Source: Corticium candelabrum (lineage: Eukaryota; Porifera; Homoscleromorpha; Homosclerophorida; Plakinidae). From it: a stretch of 64,000 nt of DNA. The notes below the pieces were generated by a model, which had not been told where the DNA came from, did no database searches, and saw nothing but the letters and a program-made list of their open reading frames with translations. The DNA lies in assembly GCF_963422355.1 (NCBI RefSeq), contig NC_085085.1, positions 7,865,661 through 7,929,660 on the forward strand, in the 5' to 3' direction. Position 1 is the first letter of the stretch; every line of letters starts with the position of its first letter. Made by a program: the position numbers and the translations under genes. Positions 40,201 through 46,756 of the stretch are shown here, piece after piece.

Positions 40201-40511
40201 CTCACCACACTGTGTAATTTGCTGGATTCAGTTTGGCTGCATCAGTAGTAAGATGGAATGCTCGCAAACTACGTTCATCAGCTTTAAGTACAGCTCGAAA
40301 ATAGTCAAACACGTCACTAACTACCAAAAACAATACCAAAACACGTGCAAGCTGGCTCTAACCGAATCTGTTCTAAATCGTTACATTTCTCTGAGTAGGC
40401 AATAGCAACAACACTAGCACCATTGTCCTGAGAAAGAGGGATTACGTCGCCCCATTCTGGCCTGTTCCTATAGAGCACAAACTCCGGTTCAGAATTTTCA
40501 GCGCCCGCCAT
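9703..40511 (-). CDS. FNTA: Protein farnesyltransferase / geranylgeranyltransferase I alpha subunit (8 exons)
   Basis: Alpha subunit shared by the two CaaX prenyltransferases, which attach farnesyl or geranylgeranyl groups to C-terminal cysteines of Ras-type and other proteins in the cytosol. Eight minus-strand exons: 40511-40385, 40320-40206, 40147-40043, 21436-21269, 12591-12487, 11971-11909, 10064-9887 and 9822-9703. Each has AG/GT sites and the phases join exactly, giving 981 bp and 326 residues, with stop TAG at 9705-9703. Diagnostic alpha-subunit motifs are [10 protein letters not shown] (exon 1), FDYFRAVL and NYTVW (exons 1/2-3), HFRR (3), PKNYQLWYHRR (3/4), [13 protein letters not shown] (4), [13 protein letters not shown] (5), NESAWNYL (6), [13 protein letters not shown] (7) and [13 protein letters not shown] (8). 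These are the helical PPTA repeats. The human protein is longer mainly through a proline-rich N-terminus. Introns 3 (18.6 kb) and 4 (8.7 kb) are full of transposons. The exons look intact and functional. The family call is from recalled motifs. Confidence 0.95.
10255..10315 (+). repeat. Small fragment related to the fold-back/palindromic element ends
   Basis: GAGGCTGAAAGTGTCATAGGC and GCTCACGTGAGTCTGG match the ends of the element at 55508-56585 (AGGCTGAAGTGTCATATGG and GCTCACATGAGTC). Probably a deleted copy in FNTA intron 7-6. Confidence 0.45.
11160..11335 (+). repeat. Degenerate 16-17 bp minisatellite
   Basis: About nine diverged units of the type TTGAGGGGTATGTACT / TTGAACGGTTTGTACC / TTGAGAAGGTTCATAAG, all in one direction. 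It lies inside FNTA intron 6 and is non-coding. Confidence 0.6.
12180..12395 (+). repeat. Possible retroelement 3' tail ending in (CAAA)n
   Basis: Ends with AAATAAACAAACAAACAAAAA at about 12364-12384, preceded by GTCAAATTTCATCAAAATCC, a phrase common near the 3' ends of dispersed animal repeats. There is no reading frame and no second copy in the window, so the call is weak. Confidence 0.3.
12901..13312 (+). mobile_element. MITE with GTTACCGTATTGTCGCAA inverted termini
   Basis: The left end GTTACCGTATTGTCGCAAAT pairs with the right end ATTGCGACAATACGGTAAC, giving an element of about 412 bp. It lies in FNTA intron 4. The interior has runs of AAGCCG, GACAGGCTAATAT and TCATTGTCAGTGTCATT. The interior recurs at 15470-15846 without clean termini. 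Non-autonomous, superfamily not assigned. Confidence 0.75.
13344..13424 (+). repeat. (AC)n microsatellite
   Basis: About 40 uninterrupted AC units. The Cys-Val or His-Thr reading frames across it are artefacts. Confidence 0.97.
13428..13565 (+). repeat. Dispersed repeat, inverted partner of 15125-15262
   Basis: AGACTGCCCGTTCCCGAC, the ACGGTATGCGC block, TTTACTGCGGGC and TTGAAAAAATATGCCCAC align with the reverse complement of 15125-15262. The pair are about 1.6 kb apart in opposite orientation and could be the arms of an old element. Confidence 0.5.
13590..13765 (+). repeat. Dispersed repeat, copy of 50979-51105
   Basis: TGCACCTGTTC, TCTTCGAAGAGA, GACGTTCAGCGGGACTG and GGGGAACGGATTATCCGGGT are shared in order with 50979-51105. 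In both places it is followed downstream by the same CATCAAACGCATTTTTAG module, so both may belong to one larger element. Confidence 0.55.
13941..14131 (+). mobile_element. Second Helitron-like family, copy 1
   Basis: Starts with ATCAAACGCATTTTTAGATA and then TCTACCTATAAAGGCGACCTGTCT, both identical to 51495-51555. The right side has a subterminal hairpin (CCCGG, GCGAAG, CCGGG) and ATTGGAGCGTG. The same arrangement at 51664-51699 ends in CTAG. The termini resemble Helitrons but the exact left end is unclear. The right end runs into a TA microsatellite. Confidence 0.5.
14132..14362 (+). repeat. Compound microsatellite (TA)n, poly-A, (TA)n, (AC)n
   Basis: (TA)n at about 14132-14205, a 26-base A run at about 14238-14262, (TA)n to 14287 and (AC)n at 14294-14362. 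A short unique piece at 14206-14237 separates the first two. Confidence 0.95.
14372..14995. repeat. Three-copy repeat cluster, one copy inverted
   Basis: A unit of about 140 bp (GTCTGCAATCCTCCAGG, the CCATGGCTTC block, CCCTATTCCCTAAC, ACCAAAATGTTCTAATAAGAG) occurs in plus orientation at about 14607-14745 and 14865-14995 and inverted at 14372-14500. The two plus copies end in TATATAT-type sequence. This is an inverted-plus-direct local amplification in FNTA intron 4. Confidence 0.7.
15125..15262 (-). repeat. Dispersed repeat, inverted partner of 13428-13565
   Basis: The reverse complement shows AAACTGCCCGTTCCTGAC, GACGGTATGTGCGGA and ATTTATTGCGGGCAAAG, matching the other copy in order with roughly 20-30% divergence. 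Confidence 0.5.
15470..15846 (+). mobile_element. Second copy of the 12901 MITE, termini degraded
   Basis: Shares AAGCCGAATCGGAATT, AAGACAGGCTTATAT, ATCATTGTCAGTGTCATT and CAACCAGTTTGTACGTAGCACG with 12940-13250. The perfect terminal GTTACCGTATT motif is missing here, so the copy is truncated or decayed. Confidence 0.65.
15847..17000. other. FNTA intron 4 sequence, nothing recognised
   Basis: A 135-codon plus-strand frame (16377-16784) shows no family motif. It has not been assigned. Confidence 0.35.
17001..17564 (+). mobile_element. TTAA-flanked non-autonomous DNA transposon (564 bp)
   Basis: TTAA at 16997-17000 and 17565-17568 flank AGGGGAACTCTCACCAAAAT and its near-perfect inverse ATTTGGTGAGAGTTCTCCT. 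The TTAA target duplication points to the piggyBac or Kolobok superfamily. There is no transposase frame inside. Confidence 0.8.
17565..18864. other. FNTA intron 4 sequence, nothing recognised
   Basis: Short frames only, none with recognisable motifs. Confidence 0.35.
18865..19119 (+). mobile_element. TTAA-flanked MITE (255 bp) with about 40-bp inverted ends
   Basis: TTAA at 18861-18864 and 19120-19123. The left end GGGCCACTGCAGTGCAAAAA pairs with the right end TTTTTGCATTGCAGTGGCCC, and the similarity continues through TTTTAAGCTAA. Non-coding. Same target type as the elements at 17001 and 34544 but with different termini. Confidence 0.8.
19120..19964. other. FNTA intron 4 sequence, nothing recognised
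   Basis: No recognisable coding or repeat feature. Confidence 0.35.
19965..20290 (+). repeat. Dispersed repeat module copy 2 with promoter-like motifs
   Basis: Matches 2930-3200. It carries two TCTATTGGTC motifs (inverted CCAAT boxes, near 20146 and 20188), then GAGTATAAATACGG (a TATA-box-like motif, near 20217) and GGTCGGTCGGTCG. This order and spacing resemble an RNA polymerase II promoter, as in an LTR or an element 5' end. No downstream gene is visible in the same direction. Confidence 0.5.
20291..21268. other. FNTA intron 4 sequence, nothing recognised
   Basis: No further feature supported. Confidence 0.35.
21828..22077 (+). repeat. 5' LTR of Ty3/Gypsy-type element
   Basis: 250 bp, TGTGATGTAG at the start and GTTGCA at the end. 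It pairs with the equally long 3' LTR at 27220-27469, with about 13 differences (roughly 5%). Internal sequence starts TTTGGTGACAAGG, with the TGG expected at a primer-binding site. The flanks (CATA before, TATA after the 3' LTR) are only a near-match for a 4-bp target duplication. Confidence 0.92.
22172..22230 (+). repeat. 22-bp tandem repeat in element leader
   Basis: GTGTGAGTGCATTTGTGTAC is repeated about 2.5 times just upstream of the gag start. Confidence 0.8.
22253..23653 (+). pseudogene. gag: Ty3/Gypsy gag with zinc knuckles and protease (interrupted)
   Basis: Structural polyprotein and protease part of an LTR retrotransposon. The likely start ATG is at 22253, and the frame is interrupted by TAG at 22364-22366. 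It then stays open to the stop at 23651. The order is: a capsid-like helical region; a short linker; two CCHC zinc knuckles ([14 protein letters not shown] and [14 protein letters not shown], about 23032-23155); then an aspartic-protease-like segment with FLIDNGS at the active-site position and ILGADFL downstream. Typical retroelement proteases have DTG or DSG, so DNG may be inactivating. The element is on the plus strand, antisense to FNTA and inside its intron 3. No protein should be expected without readthrough. Confidence 0.88.
24030..27067 (+). pseudogene. pol: Ty3/Gypsy pol: RT, RNase H, integrase (multiply broken)
   Basis: Order RT-RNase H-integrase defines the Ty3/Gypsy type. RT has [45 protein letters not shown] and the catalytic YLDD (about 24616-24627). 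RNase H begins FVLTMDAS; the frame shifts by one base near 25190 and continues with [11 protein letters not shown]. The integrase has a zinc-binding CVKCQQRK and the D,D,E parts [18 protein letters not shown] and ERMNRSL. The integrase frame (25820-27067) is interrupted by TGA at 26147, TAG at 26354 and TAG at 26576. The link to gag is also frame-broken (23653-24030), as is 25495-25820. The C-terminus ends [10 protein letters not shown], typical of these elements. A dead copy. Confidence 0.93.
27205..27219 (+). other. Polypurine tract preceding the 3' LTR
   Basis: AGGAAGGAA lies directly before the 3' LTR start, at the expected plus-strand priming position. Confidence 0.6.
27220..27469 (+). 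repeat. 3' LTR of Ty3/Gypsy-type element
   Basis: 250 bp, TGTTATGTAG at the start and GTTACA at the end. Collinear with 21828-22077. Confidence 0.92.
27470..28202. other. FNTA intron 3 sequence, nothing recognised
   Basis: AT-rich unique sequence between the LTR element and the AT microsatellite. Confidence 0.4.
28203..28272 (+). repeat. (AT)n microsatellite at the 5' edge of the R2-type LINE
   Basis: About 29 AT units followed by ATGTATGTATGT, directly abutting the LINE 5' sequence (CGGATAAGCG). The same motif, (AT)n then GTATGTAT, occurs at the 3' edge. Confidence 0.95.
28454..31789 (+). CDS. R2-type non-LTR retrotransposon polyprotein, intact (1111 aa)
   Basis: A single uninterrupted frame encoding the one-ORF protein of a restriction-endonuclease-like (RLE) LINE, which nicks target DNA and reverse-transcribes its own RNA at the nick. 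N-terminal C2H2 finger at C24, C27, H40, H45, then a second cysteine cluster around C65/C68. RT core with [38 protein letters not shown] and YLDDGSF (catalytic DD near residue 593). C-terminal CCHC (C923, C925, H935, C939), RHN (948-950), RPGD (980-983) and FDIS around D998, the order seen in R2/NeSL-type endonuclease domains. No apurinic endonuclease domain is present. The ATG at 28454 precedes the finger; about 180 bp of leader separates it from the AT repeat. AATAAA follows the stop almost at once. It sits in FNTA intron 3, antisense. Possibly active. Exact clade (R2, NeSL, Hero) is undecided. Confidence 0.92.
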   Translation: MSASSDNGGSCCSTSPSSSCLATCPVCHVPRRDDYALWQHINLDHISRRCFPPVDFLTRSGRRLCSVCGFSYARRWNFCRRSQGPGLPRCGGTMLDPGQSVWLDDVTVCSSSAANCSNFTLAPQLPPSQGGDSEEEIDIQTGMTEMPSFYEEPSFQSFDDPVMEAIHSAVHLSCHSSSETVLFNTLMEEVSHLPTKTVNHIPRSVRPLLGKVLSVEFKHAIKNGIWGFARLHMFAKAVLRCPPRGGRKKRYVVKSILQSRLDRWQSGDLPSLWADARADAISHMSSSSKKPSIAQNNARRSLALAREGRFRDAMRVLGSYGLAASDDNDAIHELQQRHPCHSLPEWNTDIPPTITVNQDSVLTALRAFPRGSSPGASQLQHQHLIDAIDGTTTPSSIDCLDSLTQFICFLLSGHADVRISPWLVGAPLTALRKKSGGIRPIAVGEILRRLASRLCCMAVKSTLPEVFLPYGQVGVGVPGGVEAAIHALSALLDEHGDNADLCCLKIDFSNAFNECFRSSFLHRLHREFPALFGWAQWCYHCEGFLNFGDILIPSSGGVQQGDPLGPLLFSLVIMELMDSIGPLPDINMKLWYLDDGSFVGPRTAVATLLNVLEIKGPLFGLHLNTSKCEVFWPSGDQQFLDFPPEVQRITEVAGGAELLGAPLCGSDAFFAMSVAKRIDKISDCQNRLSDLDDPQVELHLLRSCLGLCKLNHIIRTVPTNKITKELLRFDVNLRHCLESLSRSSISNEVWSQATRPIRLGGLGLREASRSAPAAFLGSCNSSRDLTSRLLLSCSLPFHQSNETSHVEREDQVSEITIPGELDCRSILSTLLPDNQDLQIRKMTQKEIQRLLDVSLSLHIQDSTPSIRDKARLNAISTPHSGSWLRALPNTNLGLVMSREEFLVALRLRLGIAVFPSSPLLVRCPCGQVIDKFGDHVLGCGSGPLRLKRHNALCDILYRYLLVDNAGSRREQCFSSESNDRPGDVFHPDFLQGKAAFFDISVRNSFTNHFINSCSTKAGAAAEAGEVQKDLRYDSDVTSTGASFYPMIVETYGTWSTYSLEIIKVIARKTSVLNKLPVSRIVCNIHEQLAVRLWQYNARMVLDRLHLVCHGE
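31793..31830 (+). repeat. (AT)n / GTAT repeat at the 3' edge of the LINE
   Basis: ATATATATATATGTATGTATATATATG begins within a few bases of the LINE stop codon and repeats the motif at the 5' edge. It may be part of the target duplication. Confidence 0.85.
31831..33406. other. FNTA intron 3 sequence, nothing recognised
   Basis: Short reading frames only. A palindromic-looking GAGTAATTCCAGCC/AATTACCAGCCGGTACC stretch near 32860-32970 was not resolved. Confidence 0.35.
33407..33601 (-). pseudogene. OTU-type cysteine protease fragment
   Basis: The 64-codon frame contains [18 protein letters not shown], then GGNEDL. This is the catalytic Asp/Cys segment (DGNC) of OTU deubiquitinase-like proteases. 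Nothing resembling the histidine-containing C-terminal half follows, and the frame ends in unrelated sequence, so it is a fragment. OTU domains are common in host proteins and in several transposon families. It lies on the FNTA strand within intron 3 but has no link to FNTA. It is diverged from the OTU copy at 49921. Confidence 0.7.
33602..34543. other. FNTA intron 3 sequence, nothing recognised
   Basis: No supportable feature. A tRNA A-box-like phrase near 34075 lacks a matching B box. Confidence 0.35.
34544..36429 (+). mobile_element. 1.9-kb TTAA-flanked fold-back element
   Basis: TTAA at 34540-34543 and 36430-36433 flank AGGGGAACTCGCAAGCAAAA and its inverse at 36410-36429. The inverted arms extend for over 300 bp (34544-34880 against 36105-36429), including CCTTCACTGTGA and TTCATTATGACTTCTCATGCG-type blocks. 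The left arm is internally duplicated (about 241 bp: 34641-34881 and 34882-35120). The centre (35120-36100) has short frames with no recognised transposase. It shares the AGGGGAACTC start and TTAA target with 17001-17564, so it is probably the same superfamily. Confidence 0.8.
36706..37028 (+). mobile_element. Fold-back MITE (about 320 bp)
   Basis: CATTTACCATTTACCAGTTTGA at the left is matched by TCAAGATGGTAAATGGTAAATG at the right. TTGAACGACAA/TTGTCGTTCAA and TGACCCAAAAATGAGT/ATTTCTGGGTCA extend the pairing inward. Non-coding. In FNTA intron 3. Confidence 0.75.
37125..37210 (+). repeat. Dispersed repeat fragment related to 6695-6775
   Basis: Shares TAATAAAGGCTGTACGTCATAGAACGTG, CCTAAG and CTTGTTCTGCT with the copy near 6700. 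Confidence 0.45.
37211..40042. other. FNTA intron 3, 5' part, nothing recognised
   Basis: 2.8 kb of AT-rich intron with short unconserved frames. Confidence 0.35.
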
Positions 40512-41135
40512 GTTAATCTAGCCTCGAAGTCCTGGCATCATCTGTTAATTCAGCGCACGCGAAGACACACCCATGCAAACTTGAAATCGTTCAGCGTCAT
40601 CCGGGACTTCGCTGCCACACCACACGACTAAATCTAACGCGCGTTATATAATCCAAAATTATCGTCTGTATAACTCTAACCATTCTATAGACGTAAGCTA
40701 TGATGAAGAGCGCTTGCCGGCATTCTACTGTTGTGCCTGCATTTGTACAATGGAACGCCTTATCCAGGACCTTGCTGCCACACCAGCCGATTGCACCAGC
40801 CAGCATGTACGTATACACTGTAGTAGGCTAGCGTGTACATCTAAATACATCGATGGGAGAGCTAAGGCCGGAACCGATAGCTCTACTCTTTCTTACCCTC
40901 TGTATACGTAGTAGTGCATTTGAATGTTGTGTTCGGTTGCCATAAATAAATCACGTGAGTAAGATGCACGCGACTGGTAAAAGCGCGCGAAGAGATACTA
41001 TCAGACTGTTTCCAGTTTTGTTTACCAAGTGAAGCCAGTAGAACGTATTCATGGGTACGTGGATGTACGTATCTTTAGTGTAAAAGAGAAAGTAAAACCA
41101 ACTATGCCGCTATTTCTAGATCTACGTGCTAGTAT
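40512..41135. other. Upstream region of FNTA
   Basis: Candidate FNTA promoter (minus strand). Contains two partial copies of a CCGGGACTTCGCTGCCACACC-type repeat shared with 6806-6830, suggesting transposon debris here. No clear core promoter motif identified. Confidence 0.35.
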
Positions 41136-41223
41136 AGCCTCATACCAGACCCTCTCGCGCCGTCGTGCCCGGTTCCCGTATAACACGACAACGCCAGAGA
41201 GGGTCTGGGATCATACCGCCTAC
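41136..41223 (+). mobile_element. 88-bp palindromic micro-MITE, copy 1
   Basis: CCAGACCCTCTC at the left pairs with GAGAGGGTCTGG at the right. The core contains GGTTCCCGTATAACACGAC. The copy at 41883-41972 is its near-identical reverse complement. Confidence 0.8.
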
Positions 41224-41882
41224 CGTTTATGCTATTAAATGATCAAACTAGCTCGTATGTCACCAAGCCTCAGGCTACTAATACGATTAGTCTAATAGTT
41301 ATTCTCATGTGTCACACGGAAAGTCTTGCGACAGACTTGACCTTCCATTTGTACTCTACTTGTTTCCTTTCAGTGTTGGTATCCTGTCTCTACGCAAGCT
41401 CTACGTATTTGCCAACCTCTCTGGGAAAGAGGATTTCCTCTCCAAGAGACTCTAGAACAGAAGTCAACACCGTGTCTGACAGCACGCTCTGCCAGGCTCC
41501 AAATGTTCCCGAATCGTACTCGAGCTTCCCGATTTGTATTGTTATCGTAGCCTAGCACAGTAACAGAGCGGCGCCTAGTGCATCCCTAGTCCAAGCTACC
41601 TAGACTGCTGATCGAATCACATTGCACCTCACAGCTTCAGATAACGTAAATCGAACTCAGGATCGAGCTCCCTCTGTGAATGAATCTTATTCCATGTGGC
41701 AAGGTGGGTCTCATGCAGCTGTACAGGAACGAAATGTAAACAGTGAATGTATGCAATCGGATATCACAGCTAGCATAACTTCGATGGAAGGATAGCTTCA
41801 TAATTAACTAAGAGCACGAGAGTGTTGACATTGGTGACGTGGGGTGACACTTAGATGATGTGGGGTGACACTGGTGAAGAAA

Positions 41883-41972
41883 GTAGGCGGTATGATCCCA
41901 AACCCTCTCCGGCGTTGTCGTGTTATACGGGAACCGGGCACGACGGCGCGAGAGGGTCTGGTACGAGGCTAG
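41883..41972 (-). mobile_element. 88-bp palindromic micro-MITE, copy 2 (inverted)
   Basis: Reverse complement of 41136-41223 with only a handful of differences, 660 bp away. The pair could fold into a large hairpin. Confidence 0.8.
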
Positions 41973-42606
41973 TGCTAGTAGTTGCGGAGCTCATAATCAC
42001 CCGTCCATTGTACAAAGACAGTGTAGAACGTTGGGCAGAAGTTACACTGGGGAATTGTTTGAAAGATGGGTGTCAACCAAACGCAGTTCCATGCCCCGTG
42101 TCTACCCAATATTTTCAAGCCTACAAGAAAGGCGAAGGTGCTTCAACATCTTCTCTACCATCAGAAACACTCTGTCCAAGTAAGAGGTATGTCGTGGGAC
42201 TTTACATCCAGTCTTTCTACCGAGATCCAGTCTCTCACTGACGAGAAATAGAGGGTAGGGGACATACGGGGACTATCCTCTCCCTGGGGACATCTAAACT
42301 TTTTGATAGTTTGCCACAGCCACTCTTCTCGTTTTAATCTGTCTATACAAGACTAGACAGTTTGATTAGTGGAGTATTGGATCTGAAATTGTAGAAATGA
42401 GTTTGCACTGAATCTTGCATGCACAATTGTATCTACAGGACTACCTGTTTTGCCTTGCCATCTTCAATGTACTGAAATCAAACAAAACCATTTCAGACGA
42501 AGTCATTTCCACTGTCCTTTCTGCTTAACCATCTGTGGTCCTAGAGTCCACTTTAAAACTCATTTGCACAGTTTTTATGAAACAGGTACGACCATATGTA
42601 CATACA

Positions 42607-42879
42607 TACCGTATAACCAGTTATTTCTGTGATAATGATATTTCTGCGAATTGTGCGTAGAATTCACAGAGCGCACAAATAGAATTCGCAGATATTTAGG
42701 ACTATCCTCGGTGTCCCAAAGCAGTCACTGTTCAGACACATGTGTGCATGTATACCATGCAGTAACTGTTTTCCTGATTGGAACCCAGAAATTTAATTCG
42801 CAGTAAATAACTGCTGTCTAAATTCTCAAATTGTAGTTATTTTAAGACTGCAGAAATAACCGCGGCCAGTTATACGGTA
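42607..42879 (+). mobile_element. MITE with TACCGTATAACCAGTTATTTCTG termini, copy 1
   Basis: The left TACCGTATAACCAGTTATTT pairs with the right AAATAACCGCGGCCAGTTATACGGTA. The interior includes AATTCRCAGA and CATGTGTGCATGTA-like palindromes. The same family occurs inverted at 59369-59629. Confidence 0.75.
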
Positions 42880-42910
42880 TATTGATATGTACCACTTGTA
42901 TTAATTAAAT

Positions 42911-42932
42911 GAACACACACACACACACACAC
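42911..42932 (+). repeat. (AC)11 at the 3' edge of a minus-strand LINE
   Basis: Eleven AC units directly next to the LINE 3' end (TTCACGCTGC on the plus strand). The LINE 5' edge also abuts (AC)n. Confidence 0.9.
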
Positions 42933-44768
42933 ACTTCACGCTGCATTCTTTCCAATGAGAAACGATGCAGGCCAAGGTCACCATAGGCTATATCGGAGGA
43001 GTGGATGTTCTCTAACAGCAGAAACGCTCGTGGTTGTGGAGGCCTTGTTGGCGGAATGTTTGGTGACAGTATTGACATTGACTAGTCAGGGACTGACCAT
43101 GTTTCTGTCTCTGGTGGTTTACAAGGCCGGCATGATTTACAGCAGTAAATCCACAACCATCAAAGCTGCAGTGTAAAGCAAACTCTGATGTCGTTTGCCT
43201 TGCTTCGCGGCGACGTTTCTGCTCATCCTTGCGGTATTTCTCTTGTTCTTCCTTCTTAAAATTTACTTTCTGTGTGGCAGCCCAGATCTGATTCCTCCAC
43301 TCATTCCTATCTTCTGCTAGTATCCTCCAAACCCCATCAAGATTGCAGTTCCTTAAATCCCTCAGTACCAAATCGTTCCATCTCATTCTCTGGCCTCCGA
43401 CTGAACGTCTACCTTGGGGTGATGCACACACCAAAAGCTTCCTTGGTAGACGACACTCATCCATGCGCAAGATGTGACCCAATAACCGATGATGTCTCTG
43501 TGTCAGCATGGTGGAGATTCTTTGTAGGTTGGCTATCTTTCTGATGGAGGTGTCTCTCTTGCCGTCCCACGGGGACACTCCAAAGATGGAGCGGATGCTT
43601 CTCATCACAAAGCTCTGTAAGCGATGTATCTGCGGCTCCAGAAGTACTGCTGTTTCCAAACCATATAAAATGGTGGAAAGAACTACAGAGACAAAGATGT
43701 TCAGCTTGGTACTAGACTTGATCTTCCTCTGGTGCCAAAGGGTGCGGTTAAGTGACCCATATGACTGAGGTGCTTTGATTATCCGTGTTGATATCTCAAC
43801 ATCCATGGAGCAATTATTAGAAAGATAACTTCCAAGGTACTGAAAGGATGGTACCACCTCAATTGGATCACAATCAGGATGCAAATAAATGGGAGATGAA
43901 GAATGGGCATCAGCTCCAGGTAGGACAGCTAGAAGCTTGGTCTTCTTGCAATTGATGGTAAGCCCCATGTGATGGCAAGACGAATCCAGAGATTTCAGCA
44001 AGGAGGATAGACTTTCATAAGAATCAGATATCAATGCCATATCATCAGCATATTCAAGGTCTGACACTGACACCTCTGATGTAAGTTTCTTCCTGTTTTC
44101 TACCAGGTCAGCATCCAGAAGATATGACAAGCACACACCTACATCTGGTTGGTGATCAGTAATGACAAGTCAAATCACAGAGTCAAAGTAGAGGTTGAAT
44201 AAGGTTGGAGCAAGTACACAACCCTGTTTGACACCACTAGAAACAGAGAAATGATCTGAGATTTTACCATAGGTCCTTACAGCGGCAGAAGTGTTACTGT
44301 GCAATGCTTCAATGATTTTGAGCAGCTTAGATGGCAAGTGGTAACAATGCTGAAGAACAGACCAGAGAGCTCCTCTATTGATTGAATTATAGGCCTTAAA
44401 GAGGTCTACAAAACAGATGTAAAAAGGACGATGGTACTCCTTGGCTTTTTCCATCAACACCCTGAGAGAAAAGAGTTGGTCGATGCACCCTCTGCCCTTG
44501 CGGAAACCACACTGGTTCTCACGCAAGAGGGCCTCCGCTCTGGGTTTGATCCTGTTCAATATAACATGAGTAAAAACCCTGCTGGTGATGCTCAAGAGGG
44601 CAATGCCTCTATAGCTGTCGCACTCGGAACGACTTCCCTTCTTGTGAAGAGGGACAATGAGGTGGTTCAACCAATCTGAGGGGATACTCTCGCTGCTCCA
44701 GATGAAGTTGAACAGTGAAGTGAGCCAGCAGATGGTTTCGTCTCCTCCCAACTTCAGCAACTTGGCAG
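42933..44768 (-). pseudogene. 5'-truncated LINE: reverse transcriptase with C-terminal C2H2 fingers
   Basis: Minus-strand frame 44760-43012, open except for one in-frame TGA at 44172-44170. RT motifs in order: SYRGIALLSITSRVF, QCGFRKGRGCIDQ, ICFVDLFKAYNSI, SSGVKQGCVLAPTLFNLY, then (after the stop) DLEYADDMALIS with the catalytic YADD. The thumb and C-terminal region has HRLLGHILRM, RRSVGGQRMRWND and two C2H2 fingers (CSFDGCGFTAVNHAGLVNHQ; CQYCHQTFRQQGLHNHERFC). The endonuclease half is missing: the frame runs straight into the AC microsatellite. CR1/RTE-X-like by style, clade uncertain. It is antisense to the surrounding HMGXB3-like gene, between its first and second recognised exons. Confidence 0.9.
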
Positions 44769-44970
<202 letters not shown>

Positions 44971-45214
44971 TCTGTATTGTATGTATATCTCATAGACACT
45001 GACTGGGCATCAGACACACTTGGCAGCAGCTTTGATGACATCTTTATTCATGAAGTCCCAACTTCATGCACTACTCCAGTTCCAGTTGACCTGTGCTCAC
45101 CAAATGTTTTTAAAGTCAATACCCCTGATATTGCTTCTAATGCATGTGACAGTCACTTAGAAAAACCTTCTGACCAGGAACTTTTGTCCCAAAGTTTTGG
45201 TCTTCAAACACCAT

Positions 45215-45270
45215 CAGCAACACCATCAGTAACACCATCAGCAACACAATCAGCAACACCATCAGCAAAA
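45215..45270 (+). repeat. 12-bp tandem repeat (ACACCATCAGCA)n within coding-like sequence
   Basis: About five units encode a TPSA-type Ser/Thr/Pro linker just before the second zinc-finger exon of the HMGXB3-like gene. Confidence 0.75.
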
Positions 45271-46756
45271 TCTAAGCCAGTTAATGAACATCAATTTGAT
45301 ATACAGAAGACACCCATAACTGAGACACAGTTTGACAAACAAACAGAACTGGCCAGAAGGTACTGACCCTCACTATCACTTTAAAATCAAGTCAACTCAT
45401 AGAGAGAGAAAAGTGAAGTGTGACGTTTGCTCTCTTAAATTGCTTGCAAGAAATTTGCCACGACACAAACGAGTTATTCATTCTGGCAAGAGCCCAAGTA
45501 TTGATAAGGGTAGGCATCATCGAGCTCTCTGCATTGGTGGTACTAGTGACATGTACCTTGTGAGCAAAAATCTGAAAGGCCCTGGCCATCCCATACATGT
45601 TCAGAAGAGAACATTTCTTGGAAATGCAGTATCAACATGTGAGCTAAGTGACTGCTTAAATGTAAAACAAGCAGCTGCTAGAAGCTTTTTACCATCATTT
45701 GAATGTGATCATATCCTGTCAGTGGCTTTTGCTGATAGTTACTTCCTTTCTGTAACGTTAAAGGATGAGAGTCTAACCAATCTTGTAGAGCGGCAGCTCT
45801 TCTCTGAAAGTCAGAAGTCAGCCTGTCTGGCACTAAGTGCCAAAGCAGAAAAAGAAAATTGCCCTGCTGTAGTGAGCACTTTGGGAACACAACTTAGCCC
45901 AAGTGGTAGCAGGTATGTCTTTTTTCTGTATTGACTGACTCCGTGCATTATTGGAGTCGCCTAAAGAGAACAGTCGTTTGCTTGGACATACAAAACATGA
46001 CATGAATCTGTCGTTGCTCTTCTTCTGGTCGAAAGAACTGCATTCATCAATCAGTTGCCAAGTGGATGTGTCATCGAGAGCACTCACATCTCATGTGGGT
46101 TGAAAAAGCTAGTGAAATCTGAGGATGGCCTTGATGAGTGTACTAATGATGAGACAACAGGTGAATGCAACATTTACATGTATCCACCTAGTGGAAACAT
46201 GCTAAAAAATCTCTTGGACTATATTTACAACTACAAGAGAATCCCACTTCAGTTAGATTCAAGACTGACACCAAGCACTCCAAAGTTGTCACAAGCCATG
46301 CCCTCCGAGGTGACATGCAACTTTTGTGATGGTGTTAAATTACAAGGTCCATTTAACATCACAACAAAATTGTAAACTGATAAGTCTCAACCACATAATA
46401 AAGAGTAAAAAACTTTGAAATCAATTAGTATACTTGCATGTATTACAATTAATGAATTCATCTTTGATTATTAGATGTCAGTGTGTACTGCAAGAAATGC
46501 CCTAGCTGTGGTCTATTCTACAGATATCAGGATTATGTTGATGGTGTGCACAACTTTAATGATGTCACTTTGTTGTCTCTTCAACTGTGTTTTTTTCTCT
46601 GTCACAGTTTGCAGGTATGAATAGAAGATAGTAATTGTAAATGTTGTACACTTTCATCGCACACTTGTTTATTCAAATAGGCACATACAATACTGCTGTA
46701 GGTCGTGTTGTCACTGTCATTGAGTCAATGGCAGGCTCTAAATTGTCTCACAACAC

